NCBI GenBank assembly: GCA_019115005.1
Contig: DXEK01000194.1
Location: forward strand, 1 to 46,023
Direction: 5' to 3'
Origin: Candidatus Fusicatenibacter merdavium
Lineage (GTDB): Bacteria > Bacillota > Clostridia > Lachnospirales > Lachnospiraceae
Length of the DNA: 46,023 bases
Shown here: positions 25,629 to 33,887 of the stretch, one piece after another
Layout: every line of letters starts with the position of its first letter
Numbering within the stretch: the first letter of the stretch is position 1
Program-made: the position numbers and the translations under genes
The notes under the pieces: generated by a model
The model's input: the letters and a program-made list of their open reading frames with translations, nothing else
The model's database searches: none
What the model was told of the DNA's origin: nothing

Positions 25629-25732
25629 AAATTCTCTCCTTGCTTCTTGTCCGGTAAAAACTGGTCCGGATATCTCTCGCTGCCGCAGACGCCCCTTCCT
25701 GCCTTTTCATTCTTCAGACCGAGGATGATTTC

Positions 25733-26194
25733 CTACAGAACATCTTTCTCCAGATAACATTCCAAAATATAAGATGGATTTTCATAATAAAAGCTGCCGT
25801 TGTAATCATCAATTAAATCGCTGACAAAAGAATTATAAACTTTTATCAGTGCGTCTACAATCCCTATATGCTCTTCCTCAGCCACTCCTTTGATCAGCCT
25901 TTTATATACCTTTCCGATATCCCAGTGTGTGGGAATTGTGAATTTACATTTTCCTACGTTGTCAAAATTCCCCTGGGATATCCCTGCTTCTTCGATAAAA
26001 TCTTCACTGACCCGGTCTATGTTATCGCTGTGATAGACGTCTGCCAGATCATAAATTTTCTCAATTCTGTCTTTCCCAAGAGCATTGACGACATCCACCC
26101 GACGATTTTTCGTTTTTCTGGCAATATAATCGATAAGACTGCATGTAAAAAAAAGATCATTATCCTTTGCACTTTCCCGTCCAATTTCACTCAC
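25733..26194 (-). CDS. DUF3791-like partner of the DUF3990 protein (putative antitoxin)
   Basis: A 153-residue soluble protein. Its first 65 residues ('NDLFFTCSLIDYIARKTKNRRVDVVNALG', shown in two parts in relatives) resemble DUF3791, a small helical domain usually found next to DUF3990 genes. The second half (KVYKRLIKGVAEEE..., 'DDYNGSFYYENPSYILECYL') is an extra module common in gut clostridia. GTG 26194 is preceded by AGGAGG and overlaps the DUF3990 gene by 8 bp, which implies coupled translation. The toxin-antitoxin role is inferred from the pairing only. Confidence 0.6.
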   Translation of the reverse strand: MSEIGRESAKDNDLFFTCSLIDYIARKTKNRRVDVVNALGKDRIEKIYDLADVYHSDNIDRVSEDFIEEAGISQGNFDNVGKCKFTIPTHWDIGKVYKRLIKGVAEEEHIGIVDALIKVYNSFVSDLIDDYNGSFYYENPSYILECYLEKDVL

Positions 26195-26657
26195 TTTCCT
26201 TTACCTCCTCATATCCACGGTATTCCAGACATTTTAACGCTGCTTCCGTACAAAAATTTATCTGGTGTGTCGGATACTTAAATTTTGCCAGTACCCAAAA
26301 TTGCTCCCGTGTAATAACTCCATCTATATAATCAGAAATATAATTGTAAATCTGATCATTTGCCATTGCACCTATCACAACGTCATATTCATGATCTCTG
26401 CCGCTTCTGCAGGCAACAATAAAATCCAGCCATTCTTCGCTCATTTCGCGAAACTCTTTTATCTTCAGACTGCTATCCAAGATCACATCATAAACAGATA
26501 CGATTCTCGTGCGATATCTTCTTGCCCATCGTTGCGCCTGTTCTCTGATCACCGTACAGTAAAAACCCGGGCCAAAATTTTTGGTATTACGTCCGATCCG
26601 GATTTCCGGATGATAAACCGGTTGATAGCCGCCGTGATATACTGTCATTTTTGGCAT
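26187..26657 (-). CDS. DUF3990 protein, putative ADP-ribosyltransferase-like toxin
   Basis: A 156-residue protein with the DUF3990 pattern. 'MTVYHGGYQPVYHPEIRIGRNTKNFGPGFYCT' supplies the YHG and GxGFY motifs, 'QAQRWARRY' follows, 'EEWLDFIVACR' is in the middle, and 'YDVVIGAMANDQIYNYISDYIDG' and 'QINFCTEAALKCLEY' come later. DUF3990 has been linked to the ADP-ribosyltransferase fold (H-Y-E/Q type), so a toxin or effector activity is plausible but not shown here. ATG 26657 has GGAGGTGAGGGG directly before it. It is the first gene of a two-gene unit with its DUF3791-like partner. Confidence 0.72.
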   Translation of the reverse strand: MPKMTVYHGGYQPVYHPEIRIGRNTKNFGPGFYCTVIREQAQRWARRYRTRIVSVYDVILDSSLKIKEFREMSEEWLDFIVACRSGRDHEYDVVIGAMANDQIYNYISDYIDGVITREQFWVLAKFKYPTHQINFCTEAALKCLEYRGYEEVKESE

Positions 26658-26760
26658 CCCCTCACCTCCATTCCATAAGATGCCATCTGTTCAAAAGCCA
26701 AGAAAAATGTCCGGAAATACAACGGCGAGGCGAACGCATCCGGTCCGCCTCTGCCGAAAT

Positions 26761-27087
26761 TCACCGGGCCCATTCCGCGTGTTCCAGGACCCAGCTTCCA
26801 TCCTCTGTCATCGTCTTCAGACGCTGATATTCTTCCTGCAGCATCTGTTTTCCGCGATCCGTGATCACATAAGATTTCCGTCTTCCCTCCTGTCCCGTCA
26901 TCCGGATCACTCCATTCTCCTCAAATTTCGACAACATAGCATACAAAGTGCCCGGCCCCACATGAACACGGTCGTGAGAAAGTCTCTGAACTTTTTCCAT
27001 AATATCGACACCGCAGCACTCGTCGAGAAGTGCCATCAGAATATAATACATCGGCTCCGTCAGCGTCTGAAACTGTTCCCTCGCCAT
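26761..27087 (-). CDS. PadR family transcriptional regulator
   Basis: A 108-residue winged-helix protein: 'MYYILMALLDECCGVDIMEKVQRLS' forms helices one and two, 'VGPGTLYAMLSKFEENGVI' the recognition helix, and 'GRRKSYVITDRGKQML' the wing. Usually a PadR gene of this type precedes a DUF2812 gene; here it follows it, separated by 100 bp and a palindrome, so it may have its own promoter. The likely targets are the TATCGA-type sites at 28672-28724. Confidence 0.85.
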   Translation of the reverse strand: MAREQFQTLTEPMYYILMALLDECCGVDIMEKVQRLSHDRVHVGPGTLYAMLSKFEENGVIRMTGQEGRRKSYVITDRGKQMLQEEYQRLKTMTEDGSWVLEHAEWAR

Positions 27088-27129
27088 CTCTTCCGCTCAC
27101 TCCTTTTCTGTCCAAAACACAGATAAGAT

Positions 27130-27157
27130 GCAGCCGTTCCATCTTCCGAACGGTTAC
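27130..27157. repeat. Short intergenic palindrome
   Basis: GCAGCCGTTC (27130-27139) pairs with GAACGGTTAC (27148-27157) across an 8-nt loop, 8 of 10 bases paired. It is a member of the dispersed family, between the DUF2812 stop and the PadR start. Confidence 0.6.
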
Positions 27158-27187
27158 ACGAAAATACTTAACCTTATGGTAACACAT

Positions 27188-28588
27188 TTACAGGCAATTC
27201 TCCACCACCGAAATCAAAGTTTCCACATCCCAGTAAGCATCCGAGGAGAAGTACAGTACACAGCCCGGATAAAAAATACCGCCGCGAAGCTGGTCTGTTC
27301 CCACTTCTATTTTTACACGGATCGTCTGCAATTCTTCTGTCAGTTCTTTGGCCAACTCCTGTTTTTCCGTTTCCGTCAACTCTGTCGTTTCCGATTTGAT
27401 CTCGGAACTGCCGTCCCAGATCGCATCCAGCATTTTCTCCACGTCCTTTCTCCAGCAGTACTCCAGCAACTGCTGACAGTCACTCTCATACACAGTCACC
27501 GTGATATCTCCGGTCCGTTCTCTGTCCGGCTCTTTTCCTGTCCCTTCAGCATCTGTTCCTCCTGTCATTTCTGATCCCGTTTCTTCCCCAAATACATAAT
27601 CCACATCCAGACGACGCCGCGTTCCAAGAATACTTTCCCGTTCATATGCCTGATTGATTTCCAGTTCTACTGTCGTCTGGTCACCGATCTTCACGGTGAT
27701 CTTATCTGTCTGCTGATCCCAGGACTCCTCCTGAGCCATTCCCGCTGCCACAATATAAATCAGTAATACAGCAGTCACAGCGATCATCCCCACCAGGCTC
27801 AGTATTGCTCCCTGATCTCTGGAAGTCTTTCTGAGATCCGCCGCCATCTCTAAAACAAAAGCAAAAACATACAAAGCGATCACCGCCCACATCAGCACAT
27901 ACTGTCCCGTGATTCCTGCAACTGCCGCCAGCAAAATAAACGGAACCATATAACACCAGGTCCGGATATGCTGCCATCCAGTAATCAGTCCGCTGCGACT
28001 TCCGAAAAACAGTTCTCTTCCAGATTTCAACTGCAAAGTCTTCCAAAGATACATAAGCCCTAATTCCAACAACTTGTACAACTCGATCAGCAGACTGCAC
28101 GACGTGATCAGGATCCCCGCCAGCAGGACATCGCTGAATAACCAATCCAGAATCTGCCCGTCGACAAGAGAAAGGATCCACATGGAAATAAGAATCAGAG
28201 GAGATACCAGCCTGTTCATCCGATAAGCCCCTTCCGCCTTCCACACATTCTGCAGCCGTTCCTTTGGCGGCACGATCGGCACCGCATCTTTCCGCGTTCT
28301 CCGAAACACGCAGAATTTCTTCCAGCTGTCTACCGGCTGCCAGCCTGCCGCTTCGCAGTATTCCCCGTACTCCTCCGCTTCTTCGCCCGGCCTCCGATCA
28401 TCCTCTTTCCCCTGCGGAAAGACTTCCACCGCATAGACGACATCCGCCGGCGCCCCCTTCTCAAACACCAGTCCCAGGCGCCACTCGACAAAATGCCAAC
28501 CCTTTCGCGCCATTTCTTCCAGATAAGCCGCCAGACTGTCACATTCCGTATACCGGTAAAACACCAAAATCCGTTTTCTGTTCCCCAT
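27188..28588 (-). CDS. DUF2812 membrane protein
   Basis: A 466-residue protein. The N-terminal DUF2812 domain includes 'YRYTECDSLAAYLEEMARKGWHF' and 'FPQGKEDDRRPGEEAEEYGEYCEAAGW'. It is followed by about four membrane helices (roughly residues 135-285) and a soluble C-terminal part rich in Glu and Thr. The family is widespread in clostridia next to PadR regulators, and the function is unknown. ATG 28588 is chosen because AGGAGGTAAGT precedes it. Expression is probably controlled by the two operator-like dyads around its promoter and by two leader hairpins. Confidence 0.78.
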   Translation of the reverse strand: MGNRKRILVFYRYTECDSLAAYLEEMARKGWHFVEWRLGLVFEKGAPADVVYAVEVFPQGKEDDRRPGEEAEEYGEYCEAAGWQPVDSWKKFCVFRRTRKDAVPIVPPKERLQNVWKAEGAYRMNRLVSPLILISMWILSLVDGQILDWLFSDVLLAGILITSCSLLIELYKLLELGLMYLWKTLQLKSGRELFFGSRSGLITGWQHIRTWCYMVPFILLAAVAGITGQYVLMWAVIALYVFAFVLEMAADLRKTSRDQGAILSLVGMIAVTAVLLIYIVAAGMAQEESWDQQTDKITVKIGDQTTVELEINQAYERESILGTRRRLDVDYVFGEETGSEMTGGTDAEGTGKEPDRERTGDITVTVYESDCQQLLEYCWRKDVEKMLDAIWDGSSEIKSETTELTETEKQELAKELTEELQTIRVKIEVGTDQLRGGIFYPGCVLYFSSDAYWDVETLISVVENCL

Positions 28589-28601
28589 ACTTACCTCCTC
28601 C

Positions 28602-28651
28602 TGACGCATTTACTGCGTCAATAATGGTAGATTTGGAAGTTTACTTCCAAA
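28602..28651 (-). other. Two leader hairpins before the DUF2812 gene
   Basis: TGACGCA-TTTAC-TGCGTCA (28602-28620) lies directly upstream of the ribosome site, and a perfect TTTGGAAGT/ACTTCCAAA inverted repeat (28632-28651) lies behind it. The TTTAC loop with a GCGCA/GACGCA-type stem matches the central hairpin of the 130-bp element, so the first hairpin may be a remnant of one. Confidence 0.5.
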
Positions 28652-28671
28652 CTTTCACCTCCGTACAGCAA

Positions 28672-28729
28672 ATTATCGAATGTCGATATTTCTTACTTTT
28701 ATTATAATATCGATACTCGATAATTGCAA
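28672..28729 (-). promoter_or_regulatory. DUF2812 promoter with two TATCGA-type operators
   Basis: Minus-strand -35 TTGCAA (28729-28724), 17-bp spacer, perfect -10 TATAAT (28706-28701). The spacer is almost filled by a dyad containing TATCGA and TCGATA (28706-28724), and a second near-identical dyad lies just downstream of the -10 (28672-28690). Two copies bracketing the -10 box fit repression by a dimeric regulator, most likely the neighbouring PadR protein. Confidence 0.7.
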
Positions 28730-28843
28730 GTATCTATCATCGATTTTTCCGGGCACAGACGCAGAAAAAGACGTCGCCCTATCATAAAATCAACGCTTCC
28801 GACATACCATAATAAAGAGAAAGAAAAAAGGAGCGTAAAGAAA

Positions 28844-29299
28844 ATGAGTTCAAAAACCAAAATCGTCGTCTTACATATGAAAGAGGTGATCTACACCGCC
28901 ATCTTTCTCGTACTGGCCATTCTTCTGATCATCCTGCTGTTCACCATGTTCGGTGCAAAAAAGAAATCCGGCGGCGCTACGGACGCTGACAGTTCCGAGG
29001 TCCTGTACGTTCCCGGTGTCTACACCTCGACCATCGAACTGAACGGCCAGACGTTCGATGTAGAAGTTACCGTCGATGAAAATCATATTAACTCCATTGC
29101 GCTCAACAACCTGAGTGAAACCGCCACAGCTATGTACCCGCTGATGGAACCCACACTGGAATCTCTCGCCAGCCAGATCTACACCACTCAGTCCACAGAA
29201 AACATCAGCTTTGGCGATGACAATAAATATACCTCCCAGCTTCTCCTCCAGGCCATCGACGCCGCCCTGGACAAAGCAAAAGCAGAGGAGACTCCATAG
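28844..29299 (+). CDS. Membrane-anchored protein with FMN-binding-like domain
   Basis: A 151-residue protein with one strong membrane helix (about residues 14-38). The outside domain reads 'GVYTSTIELNGQTFDVEVTV', then 'HINSIALNNLSETA', then 'KYTSQLLLQAIDAALDKA'. The order matches the FMN-binding domain of RnfG/NqrC-type proteins, but the threonine of the flavin-attachment motif S-G-A-T is not conserved (DDNKYTS instead), so flavin binding is doubtful. ATG 28844 follows AAAGGAGCG at a rather long spacing. The gene is divergent from the DUF2812 gene, and a terminator overlaps its stop. Confidence 0.6.
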   Translation: MSSKTKIVVLHMKEVIYTAIFLVLAILLIILLFTMFGAKKKSGGATDADSSEVLYVPGVYTSTIELNGQTFDVEVTVDENHINSIALNNLSETATAMYPLMEPTLESLASQIYTTQSTENISFGDDNKYTSQLLLQAIDAALDKAKAEETP

Positions 29300-29322
29300 T
29301 ACGGGGTCTCCTCTGCTTTTTA
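29281..29322 (+). terminator. Intrinsic terminator overlapping the stop codon
   Basis: AGCAGAGGAGACTCC (29281-29295) pairs with GGGGTCTCCTCTGCT (29303-29317), with one wobble pair, and is followed by TTTTT. The left arm is the last coding sequence of the FMN-binding-like gene. Confidence 0.85.
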
Positions 29323-29380
29323 TACGATATACCCGGCAAGCGCCTGCCGTGCCTGCACGGGCAGATCCTCCCTATCCGTT

Positions 29381-29920
29381 TTATGACTGCTTCGCAGATT
29401 CCTTTCCAATGCAATGGAAAAGATTCCCAATGAATCCGCGGAACGCTTCCAGATCTCCCGCATCCGGATGCCCCAGCGCCTGGTCGAAGTTGGCGATCAG
29501 CTGCGCAGCCCGCTCCGGATCCTGCTCCTGCATCGCTTCATACCGTTTCCGGACAGATAAGGGCATTTTCCCCTGGCACATCCAGGCGCCCACCACGCGG
29601 TTGCTTCCATTCAGATGTCCCTTCACATTTGCGAGGATCCGGTTGAAATAGTCCTGGCTTTGCCCAAAACCAGCCGTTCCAAACAGGACGATCTTCGCAT
29701 TCTCAAGACCCTCCAGAAATTCCCCCATCGGCTCCTCACAGTTTCCTTTATCCGTCCAGAATCCGGCAAAAATCACTTCTGCATGTTCCGCGGCGGCCCT
29801 CGCTTCCTCCGACGGAGCGCCAAAAGAAAGACATTCTTCCGCCCCGAGAGTCTTTTTCACCTGTTTCGCCAGCATCTCCGTATTTCCGGTACGGCTGCTG
29901 TAAACAACAAGATATTTCAT
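29381..29920 (-). CDS. Flavodoxin family protein
   Basis: A 179-residue flavodoxin fold. 'YLVVYSSRTGNTEMLAKQV' is the phosphate-binding loop for FMN, 'FAGFWTDKGNCEEP' the 50s loop, and 'IVLFGTAGFGQSQDYFNRIL' the 90s region. The shape resembles the flavodoxin-like BilS subunit of bilirubin reductase, but no bilR gene is in the window, so I leave it unnamed. ATG 29920 has GAGGAGGAAAGAG before it. It would act as a single-electron carrier in the cytoplasm. The gene stands between two repeat-rich gaps. Confidence 0.82.
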   Translation of the reverse strand: MKYLVVYSSRTGNTEMLAKQVKKTLGAEECLSFGAPSEEARAAAEHAEVIFAGFWTDKGNCEEPMGEFLEGLENAKIVLFGTAGFGQSQDYFNRILANVKGHLNGSNRVVGAWMCQGKMPLSVRKRYEAMQEQDPERAAQLIANFDQALGHPDAGDLEAFRGFIGNLFHCIGKESAKQS

Positions 29921-29993
29921 CTCTTTCCTCCTCTTCTGCCAAACCTCTATATTATAGCCTTCCAAGAAAACATCGCATCAAATCCAGCACATC

Positions 29994-30110
29994 AGAATCC
30001 GAAACCCAGCGTCAGCCAGCTTCGACGTGCTTAGATGCGAAAGCGAATCTCCCATCTCACCTTCTTGCCTGAGCACCCCAGACAGACAACCCGTTACAGC
30101 ATCCGGCCAT
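29994..30110. repeat. Partial or diverged 130-bp element, copy D
   Basis: It shares the left edge AGAATCCGAAACCCAGCG with copy A (4300-4323) and carries the right-hand block GTTACAGCATCCGGCCAT also seen in copy C, but the middle is different. It looks like a mosaic or rearranged form. Confidence 0.5.
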
Positions 30111-30147
30111 CGAAAACCGTTCGATCTGACCGAATGCAGGAATCCTG

Positions 30148-30678
30148 TCATTCTCCCTGTATAATATCGATCTGGCACACCGCCATAGCCTTCAGTGCAT
30201 TTTCATGGCTTTCCGGCGTAACTCCCGCACAGGCGGAAGCATCCACCAGGATCGGTGTTTCCGGGAAAAAGGCTTTCAGCAGAAGCGCATTGGAAATCAC
30301 ACAGATATCTGTACAAAGGCCCGCCAATTCGATGGATTCCGGCGCACCGCCGGCCAGCTCCTCCACCAGCTTCGGAAGCTCTTTCGATCCGAAGGTCACC
30401 TTATCCAGGATCTGCGCCCCGCATGCTTCCGCTGCCGCATCCACCTGCGGACACAGCCTGTGCCCTTCTGTTCCACGGATGCAGTGTTCCACCGGAAGCT
30501 TCTTCCCCTCCGAAGTCTCCAGATAATTTTCTCCATGCGTATCTCTGGTACAGATCACTTTCCCCGGAAAGTTCTCCATCTTCTCCACGACGCGGTCCAC
30601 AATCTTCACTGCCTCCGCGGTCCCGAGACTTCCCGTGATAAAATCATTCTGCATATCCACGACTATCAAAATCTTCAC
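30148..30678 (-). CDS. Cysteine hydrolase, isochorismatase/nicotinamidase family
   Basis: A 176-residue hydrolase. The catalytic Asp is in 'ILIVVDMQNDFITGSLG', the metal/active region is 'CTRDTHGENY', and the nucleophilic Cys is in 'ELAGLCTDICVISNALLL'. The C-terminal 'HENALKAMAVCQIDII' helix is typical. Nicotinamidases turn nicotinamide into nicotinate for NAD salvage; with nadE next to it on the same strand, that is the favoured role. The start is the GTG at 30678, six bases behind GAGGTG. A 130-bp repeat element lies between it and nadE. Confidence 0.8.
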   Translation of the reverse strand: MKILIVVDMQNDFITGSLGTAEAVKIVDRVVEKMENFPGKVICTRDTHGENYLETSEGKKLPVEHCIRGTEGHRLCPQVDAAAEACGAQILDKVTFGSKELPKLVEELAGGAPESIELAGLCTDICVISNALLLKAFFPETPILVDASACAGVTPESHENALKAMAVCQIDIIQGE

Positions 30679-30737
30679 TTTCTTCACCTCTTCCGATGCT
30701 GCAGGCCGCTTTCGATCGCCGACGCTTTCCAAAAATC

Positions 30738-30868
30738 GTAACAGCAGCCAGCTGAATTGTTACGGCATCCGGCCATTAAGAATCGCTTCGCGACGGACCG
30801 GATGTCCGCAGACACTATGTTTTCACACGATCCGCGCAGTAATTGCGCAGACCTGGCTGAACTGTAAC
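30738..30868. repeat. 130-bp dispersed element, copy C (reverse orientation)
   Basis: Read on the minus strand it starts GTTACAGTTCAGCCAGG, carries the GCGCA-ATTAC-TGCGC hairpin, the block TGTGAAAACATAGTG, and the GGCCGGATGCCGTAAC end. These match copies A and B. GTAACAGCAG/GAATTGTTAC at 30738-30765 forms the terminal palindrome. It sits between nadE and the cysteine hydrolase gene. Confidence 0.8.
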
Positions 30869-30905
30869 CGAAAGACCTGCGGCTCTGAACACTTTCTGTT
30901 TGTTC

Positions 30906-32840
30906 TTATTTCCGCGCGTCCTCTGACTCCCCGAGTCCGTCCAGTTCTTCCAGCCAGATCCGTGCGCAGGCGTCGCTCGGCATCCTCAGATCCCCGCGCG
31001 GCGACACCGCGACGCTTCCCACCTTCGGACCATCCGGCAGACAGGAACGCTTGAACTGCTGGGCAAAAAATCTCCGGTAAAAAGTTTTCAGCCATTTCAG
31101 GATCACCGCGTCGTCATACTGTCCCCGAAACGCATATTTCGCAACGCGGTATAATTTCCTGGGTTCATATGTCACACGAAGCATGTAATACAGGAAAAAA
31201 TCGTGAAGCTCGTACGGCCCTACCAGATCCTCCGTTTTCTGGGAGATCACCCCGTCTTTGGGCGGAAGCAGTTCCGGACTCACCGGCGTATCCAGGATAT
31301 CCAGAAGGATCTTCTCCAACTGTTCTTCCCCGCAGGTGTCCGCATAATACCGCACCAGATGGCGCACCAATGTTTTCGGCACCGAGGCGTTGACCCCATA
31401 CATGGACATGTGATCGCCGTTGTAGGTCGCCCATCCGAGCGCCAGCTCCGAGAGATCACCTGTTCCGATCACCATTCCGCCGGTACGGTTGGCCAGATCC
31501 ATCAGGATCTGTGTCCTCTCCCGCGCCTGTCCGTTCTCATAAGTGACGTCTTGGGTTTCCATATCCTGACCGATATCCCGGAAATGGATCGTCACAGCTT
31601 CCCGGATATCCACTTCCTTCAAGGTGGCTCCCAGGCATCTGGTCAGCTGGCAGGCATTCTGATAGGTTCTGTCCGTGGTGCCAAAGCATGGCATTGTCAC
31701 CGACAGAATCTGCTCTCTCGGCATCCCCAATAGATCGAAGGCCCGGACCGTGACCAGAAGCGCCAGCGTGGAATCCAGACCGCCGGAAATTCCGATCACC
31801 GCACTCCGGCAGCGGGTATGCTCCAGCCGCTTCTTCAGTCCCATCGCCTGTATATTTAAAATTTCATCACACCGCATTTCCCGGTTTCTTTTGTCCGACG
31901 GGACAAACGGGTACGGATCCACAAACCGCGTCAACTCTGTCTCCGTCAACTGCAGGGAAAACGGGATCCGCCGGTATCCGTCCGCCTTCTGCGCAGGATA
32001 CGTCGTCATCCGCCGCCGCTCGCTGACCAAACGGTCCACATCCAATTCTGTACAGATCGTCTGATTCTGAAACCTTCTGGCCTCCGCCAGCATAACGCCG
32101 TTCTCGGCGATCAGATTCTGCCCGCCGAACACCAGATCCTGGGAAGATTCTCCCTCCCCTGCCGTACTGTAAATATAGCCACAGATCAGCCGGGCCGACT
32201 GGCCGCTCACAAGACTTCTGCGGTAACTGTCCTTGCCGACCATCTCATCACTGGCGGAAAGATTGACGATCACCGTCGCTCCTGCCAGCGCATGGCGGAC
32301 ACTGGGCGGTTCCGGCGCCCAGAGATCCTCGCAGATCTCCGCCGCCACGGTCAGATGCGGCGTTTGCTCGCAGTTAAATAAAAGATTCATGCCAAACGGC
32401 ACCGCCCGGCCAAACAGAAAAATCTCCTCGACAGTTTCCGTCCCGGGAGTGAAATGACGCGCCTCATAAAACTCATTATAATTGGGAAGATATTTTTTCG
32501 GAACAATCCCGAGAACCCGCCCATGGTTCAGGACTGCAGCCACATTATACAGCTTGCCGCTGACCTCCATCGGCAGTCCGACAAAAATCAGAGCATCGGT
32601 CTGCACCGTCTCCTCCGCGATCTTTTTCAGGCTTTTCATCGCCTCGTCCAGAAGGCGTCCCTGCCAGAACAGATCACTGCAGGTATATCCTGTGACACAA
32701 AGTTCCGGCAGAACCATCACCTTCGCACCCTTTTGTTCCATCTCCCGGATACTTTCCAGGATCACATCCACATTTTTCTTACAGTCGGCAACCTCGATCT
32801 TCGGCGTAGCCGCCGCCACTTTGACAAATCCCTGCTCCAT
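30906..32840 (-). CDS. nadE: Glutamine-dependent NAD(+) synthase
   Basis: A 644-residue two-domain enzyme. The N-terminal nitrilase-type glutaminase holds Glu46 in LPELCVTGY, Lys in IVPKKYLPNY and the nucleophilic Cys in AAEICEDLW. The C-terminal synthetase has the PP-loop GISGGLDSTLAL near residue 350 and 'GTGDLSELALGWATYNGDHM'. It makes NAD from nicotinate adenine dinucleotide, ATP and glutamine, the last step of NAD synthesis. The length fits the fused form. ATG 32840 follows AGAGGAAGACC. The next gene on the strand is a nicotinamidase-like hydrolase, also in NAD metabolism. Confidence 0.95.
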   Translation of the reverse strand: MEQGFVKVAAATPKIEVADCKKNVDVILESIREMEQKGAKVMVLPELCVTGYTCSDLFWQGRLLDEAMKSLKKIAEETVQTDALIFVGLPMEVSGKLYNVAAVLNHGRVLGIVPKKYLPNYNEFYEARHFTPGTETVEEIFLFGRAVPFGMNLLFNCEQTPHLTVAAEICEDLWAPEPPSVRHALAGATVIVNLSASDEMVGKDSYRRSLVSGQSARLICGYIYSTAGEGESSQDLVFGGQNLIAENGVMLAEARRFQNQTICTELDVDRLVSERRRMTTYPAQKADGYRRIPFSLQLTETELTRFVDPYPFVPSDKRNREMRCDEILNIQAMGLKKRLEHTRCRSAVIGISGGLDSTLALLVTVRAFDLLGMPREQILSVTMPCFGTTDRTYQNACQLTRCLGATLKEVDIREAVTIHFRDIGQDMETQDVTYENGQARERTQILMDLANRTGGMVIGTGDLSELALGWATYNGDHMSMYGVNASVPKTLVRHLVRYYADTCGEEQLEKILLDILDTPVSPELLPPKDGVISQKTEDLVGPYELHDFFLYYMLRVTYEPRKLYRVAKYAFRGQYDDAVILKWLKTFYRRFFAQQFKRSCLPDGPKVGSVAVSPRGDLRMPSDACARIWLEELDGLGESEDARK

Positions 32841-32947
32841 GGTCTTCCTCTCTTATTCCATATCTTTTTCCGCACAGACATCTCTTTCCGGCAATGTCCG
32901 TCAGCTGAATTTCCACGCCATCCCGGCTGTGCCTGTATCCGTTTATC

Positions 32948-32975
32948 ATAACAATCCAGCCGGCTGAACAGTTAT
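32948..32975. repeat. Short intergenic palindrome, degenerate member
   Basis: ATAAC (32948-32952) and GTTAT (32971-32975) flank the perfect centre CAGCCGGCTG, with the TGTTCAGC core of the family. It lies directly after the hslO stop codon and before nadE. Confidence 0.5.
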
Positions 32976-32978
32976 TGT

Positions 32979-33860
32979 TTATCTGCTCTTTTTCAGCAAT
33001 TCTTTTAACTCTTCCACCGTAAACACATAGTTGGTGTTGCAGAAATGGCAGTTCAACTCCACCGGTTTTCCGTCCTGGATCATCTCGTTTAGATCCTTTC
33101 TTCCGACACTGATCAGCGCCCGGGAAACCCGTTCCTTGCTGCAGTTGCAGTAAAACTGTGCCGGCACTGTGTCGTTGATCGTAAGATCCATATCTCCCAG
33201 CAGTCGTTCCAGGATCATTTCCGGCGTACAGCCTTCATCCAGCATACCGGTGACGGAAGTCACCTCCGACAGACGTTTCTCCAGTTTCGAGATGATCTCT
33301 TCTTCACAGAACGGCATCAGCTGCAGGATAAAGCCGCCCGCCTGCCTGACCGTGTTGTCACGGTTCATCAGCACGCCAAGCCCGACGCTGGACGGAACCT
33401 GCTCGCTGGTCGCAAAATAATACGTCAGGTCTTCCGCGATCTCACTGGTCTGCAGCGCACACTGCCCCAGATACGGCTCCTTCAGTCCCATGTCCTTGAT
33501 GACGTCCAGGAATCCGACCCCGACTGCCTTCGCCACATCCAGCTTTCCTTTGCTGTTTGCCGGAAGGATCACATTGGGATTTCCCACATATCCTTTCACT
33601 CTTCCCTGAGAATCCGCAGTCACCGTGATCCCGTTCAGCGGTCCGCCCGCATGGATCCGAAGGGTCAGCAGATCCTTTTCCCCCTTCATCATGACCCCCA
33701 TCATGGCTCCGGCGGTCAGCAGACGCCCAAGCGCCGCTGTGGCTACCGGACTGGTATTATGGGCTTTTCTCGCCGTCTCCACGGTGTCTCTCGTCGTCGC
33801 GGCAAACGCGCGGATCTGCCCGTCGGCCGCCGTCGCTCTTACAATATAATCTTTACACAT
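32979..33860 (-). CDS. hslO: Hsp33, redox-regulated molecular chaperone
   Basis: A 293-residue protein of the usual Hsp33 length. The N-terminal domain has 'NTSPVATAALGRLLTAGAMMG' and 'VKGYVGNPNV'. The C-terminal redox switch carries four zinc cysteines: CNC in 'FYCNCSKERV' and CxxC in 'LNCHFCNTNYVF'. On oxidation, zinc is released and the chaperone becomes active as a holdase for unfolding proteins. ATG 33860 is preceded by GAAGGAGCAAGAGC. It lies between a methyltransferase and nadE on the same strand, with palindromes in both gaps. Confidence 0.95.
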   Translation of the reverse strand: MCKDYIVRATAADGQIRAFAATTRDTVETARKAHNTSPVATAALGRLLTAGAMMGVMMKGEKDLLTLRIHAGGPLNGITVTADSQGRVKGYVGNPNVILPANSKGKLDVAKAVGVGFLDVIKDMGLKEPYLGQCALQTSEIAEDLTYYFATSEQVPSSVGLGVLMNRDNTVRQAGGFILQLMPFCEEEIISKLEKRLSEVTSVTGMLDEGCTPEMILERLLGDMDLTINDTVPAQFYCNCSKERVSRALISVGRKDLNEMIQDGKPVELNCHFCNTNYVFTVEELKELLKKSR

Positions 33861-33887
33861 GCTCTTGCTCCTTCTGTTTTCTCAAAT

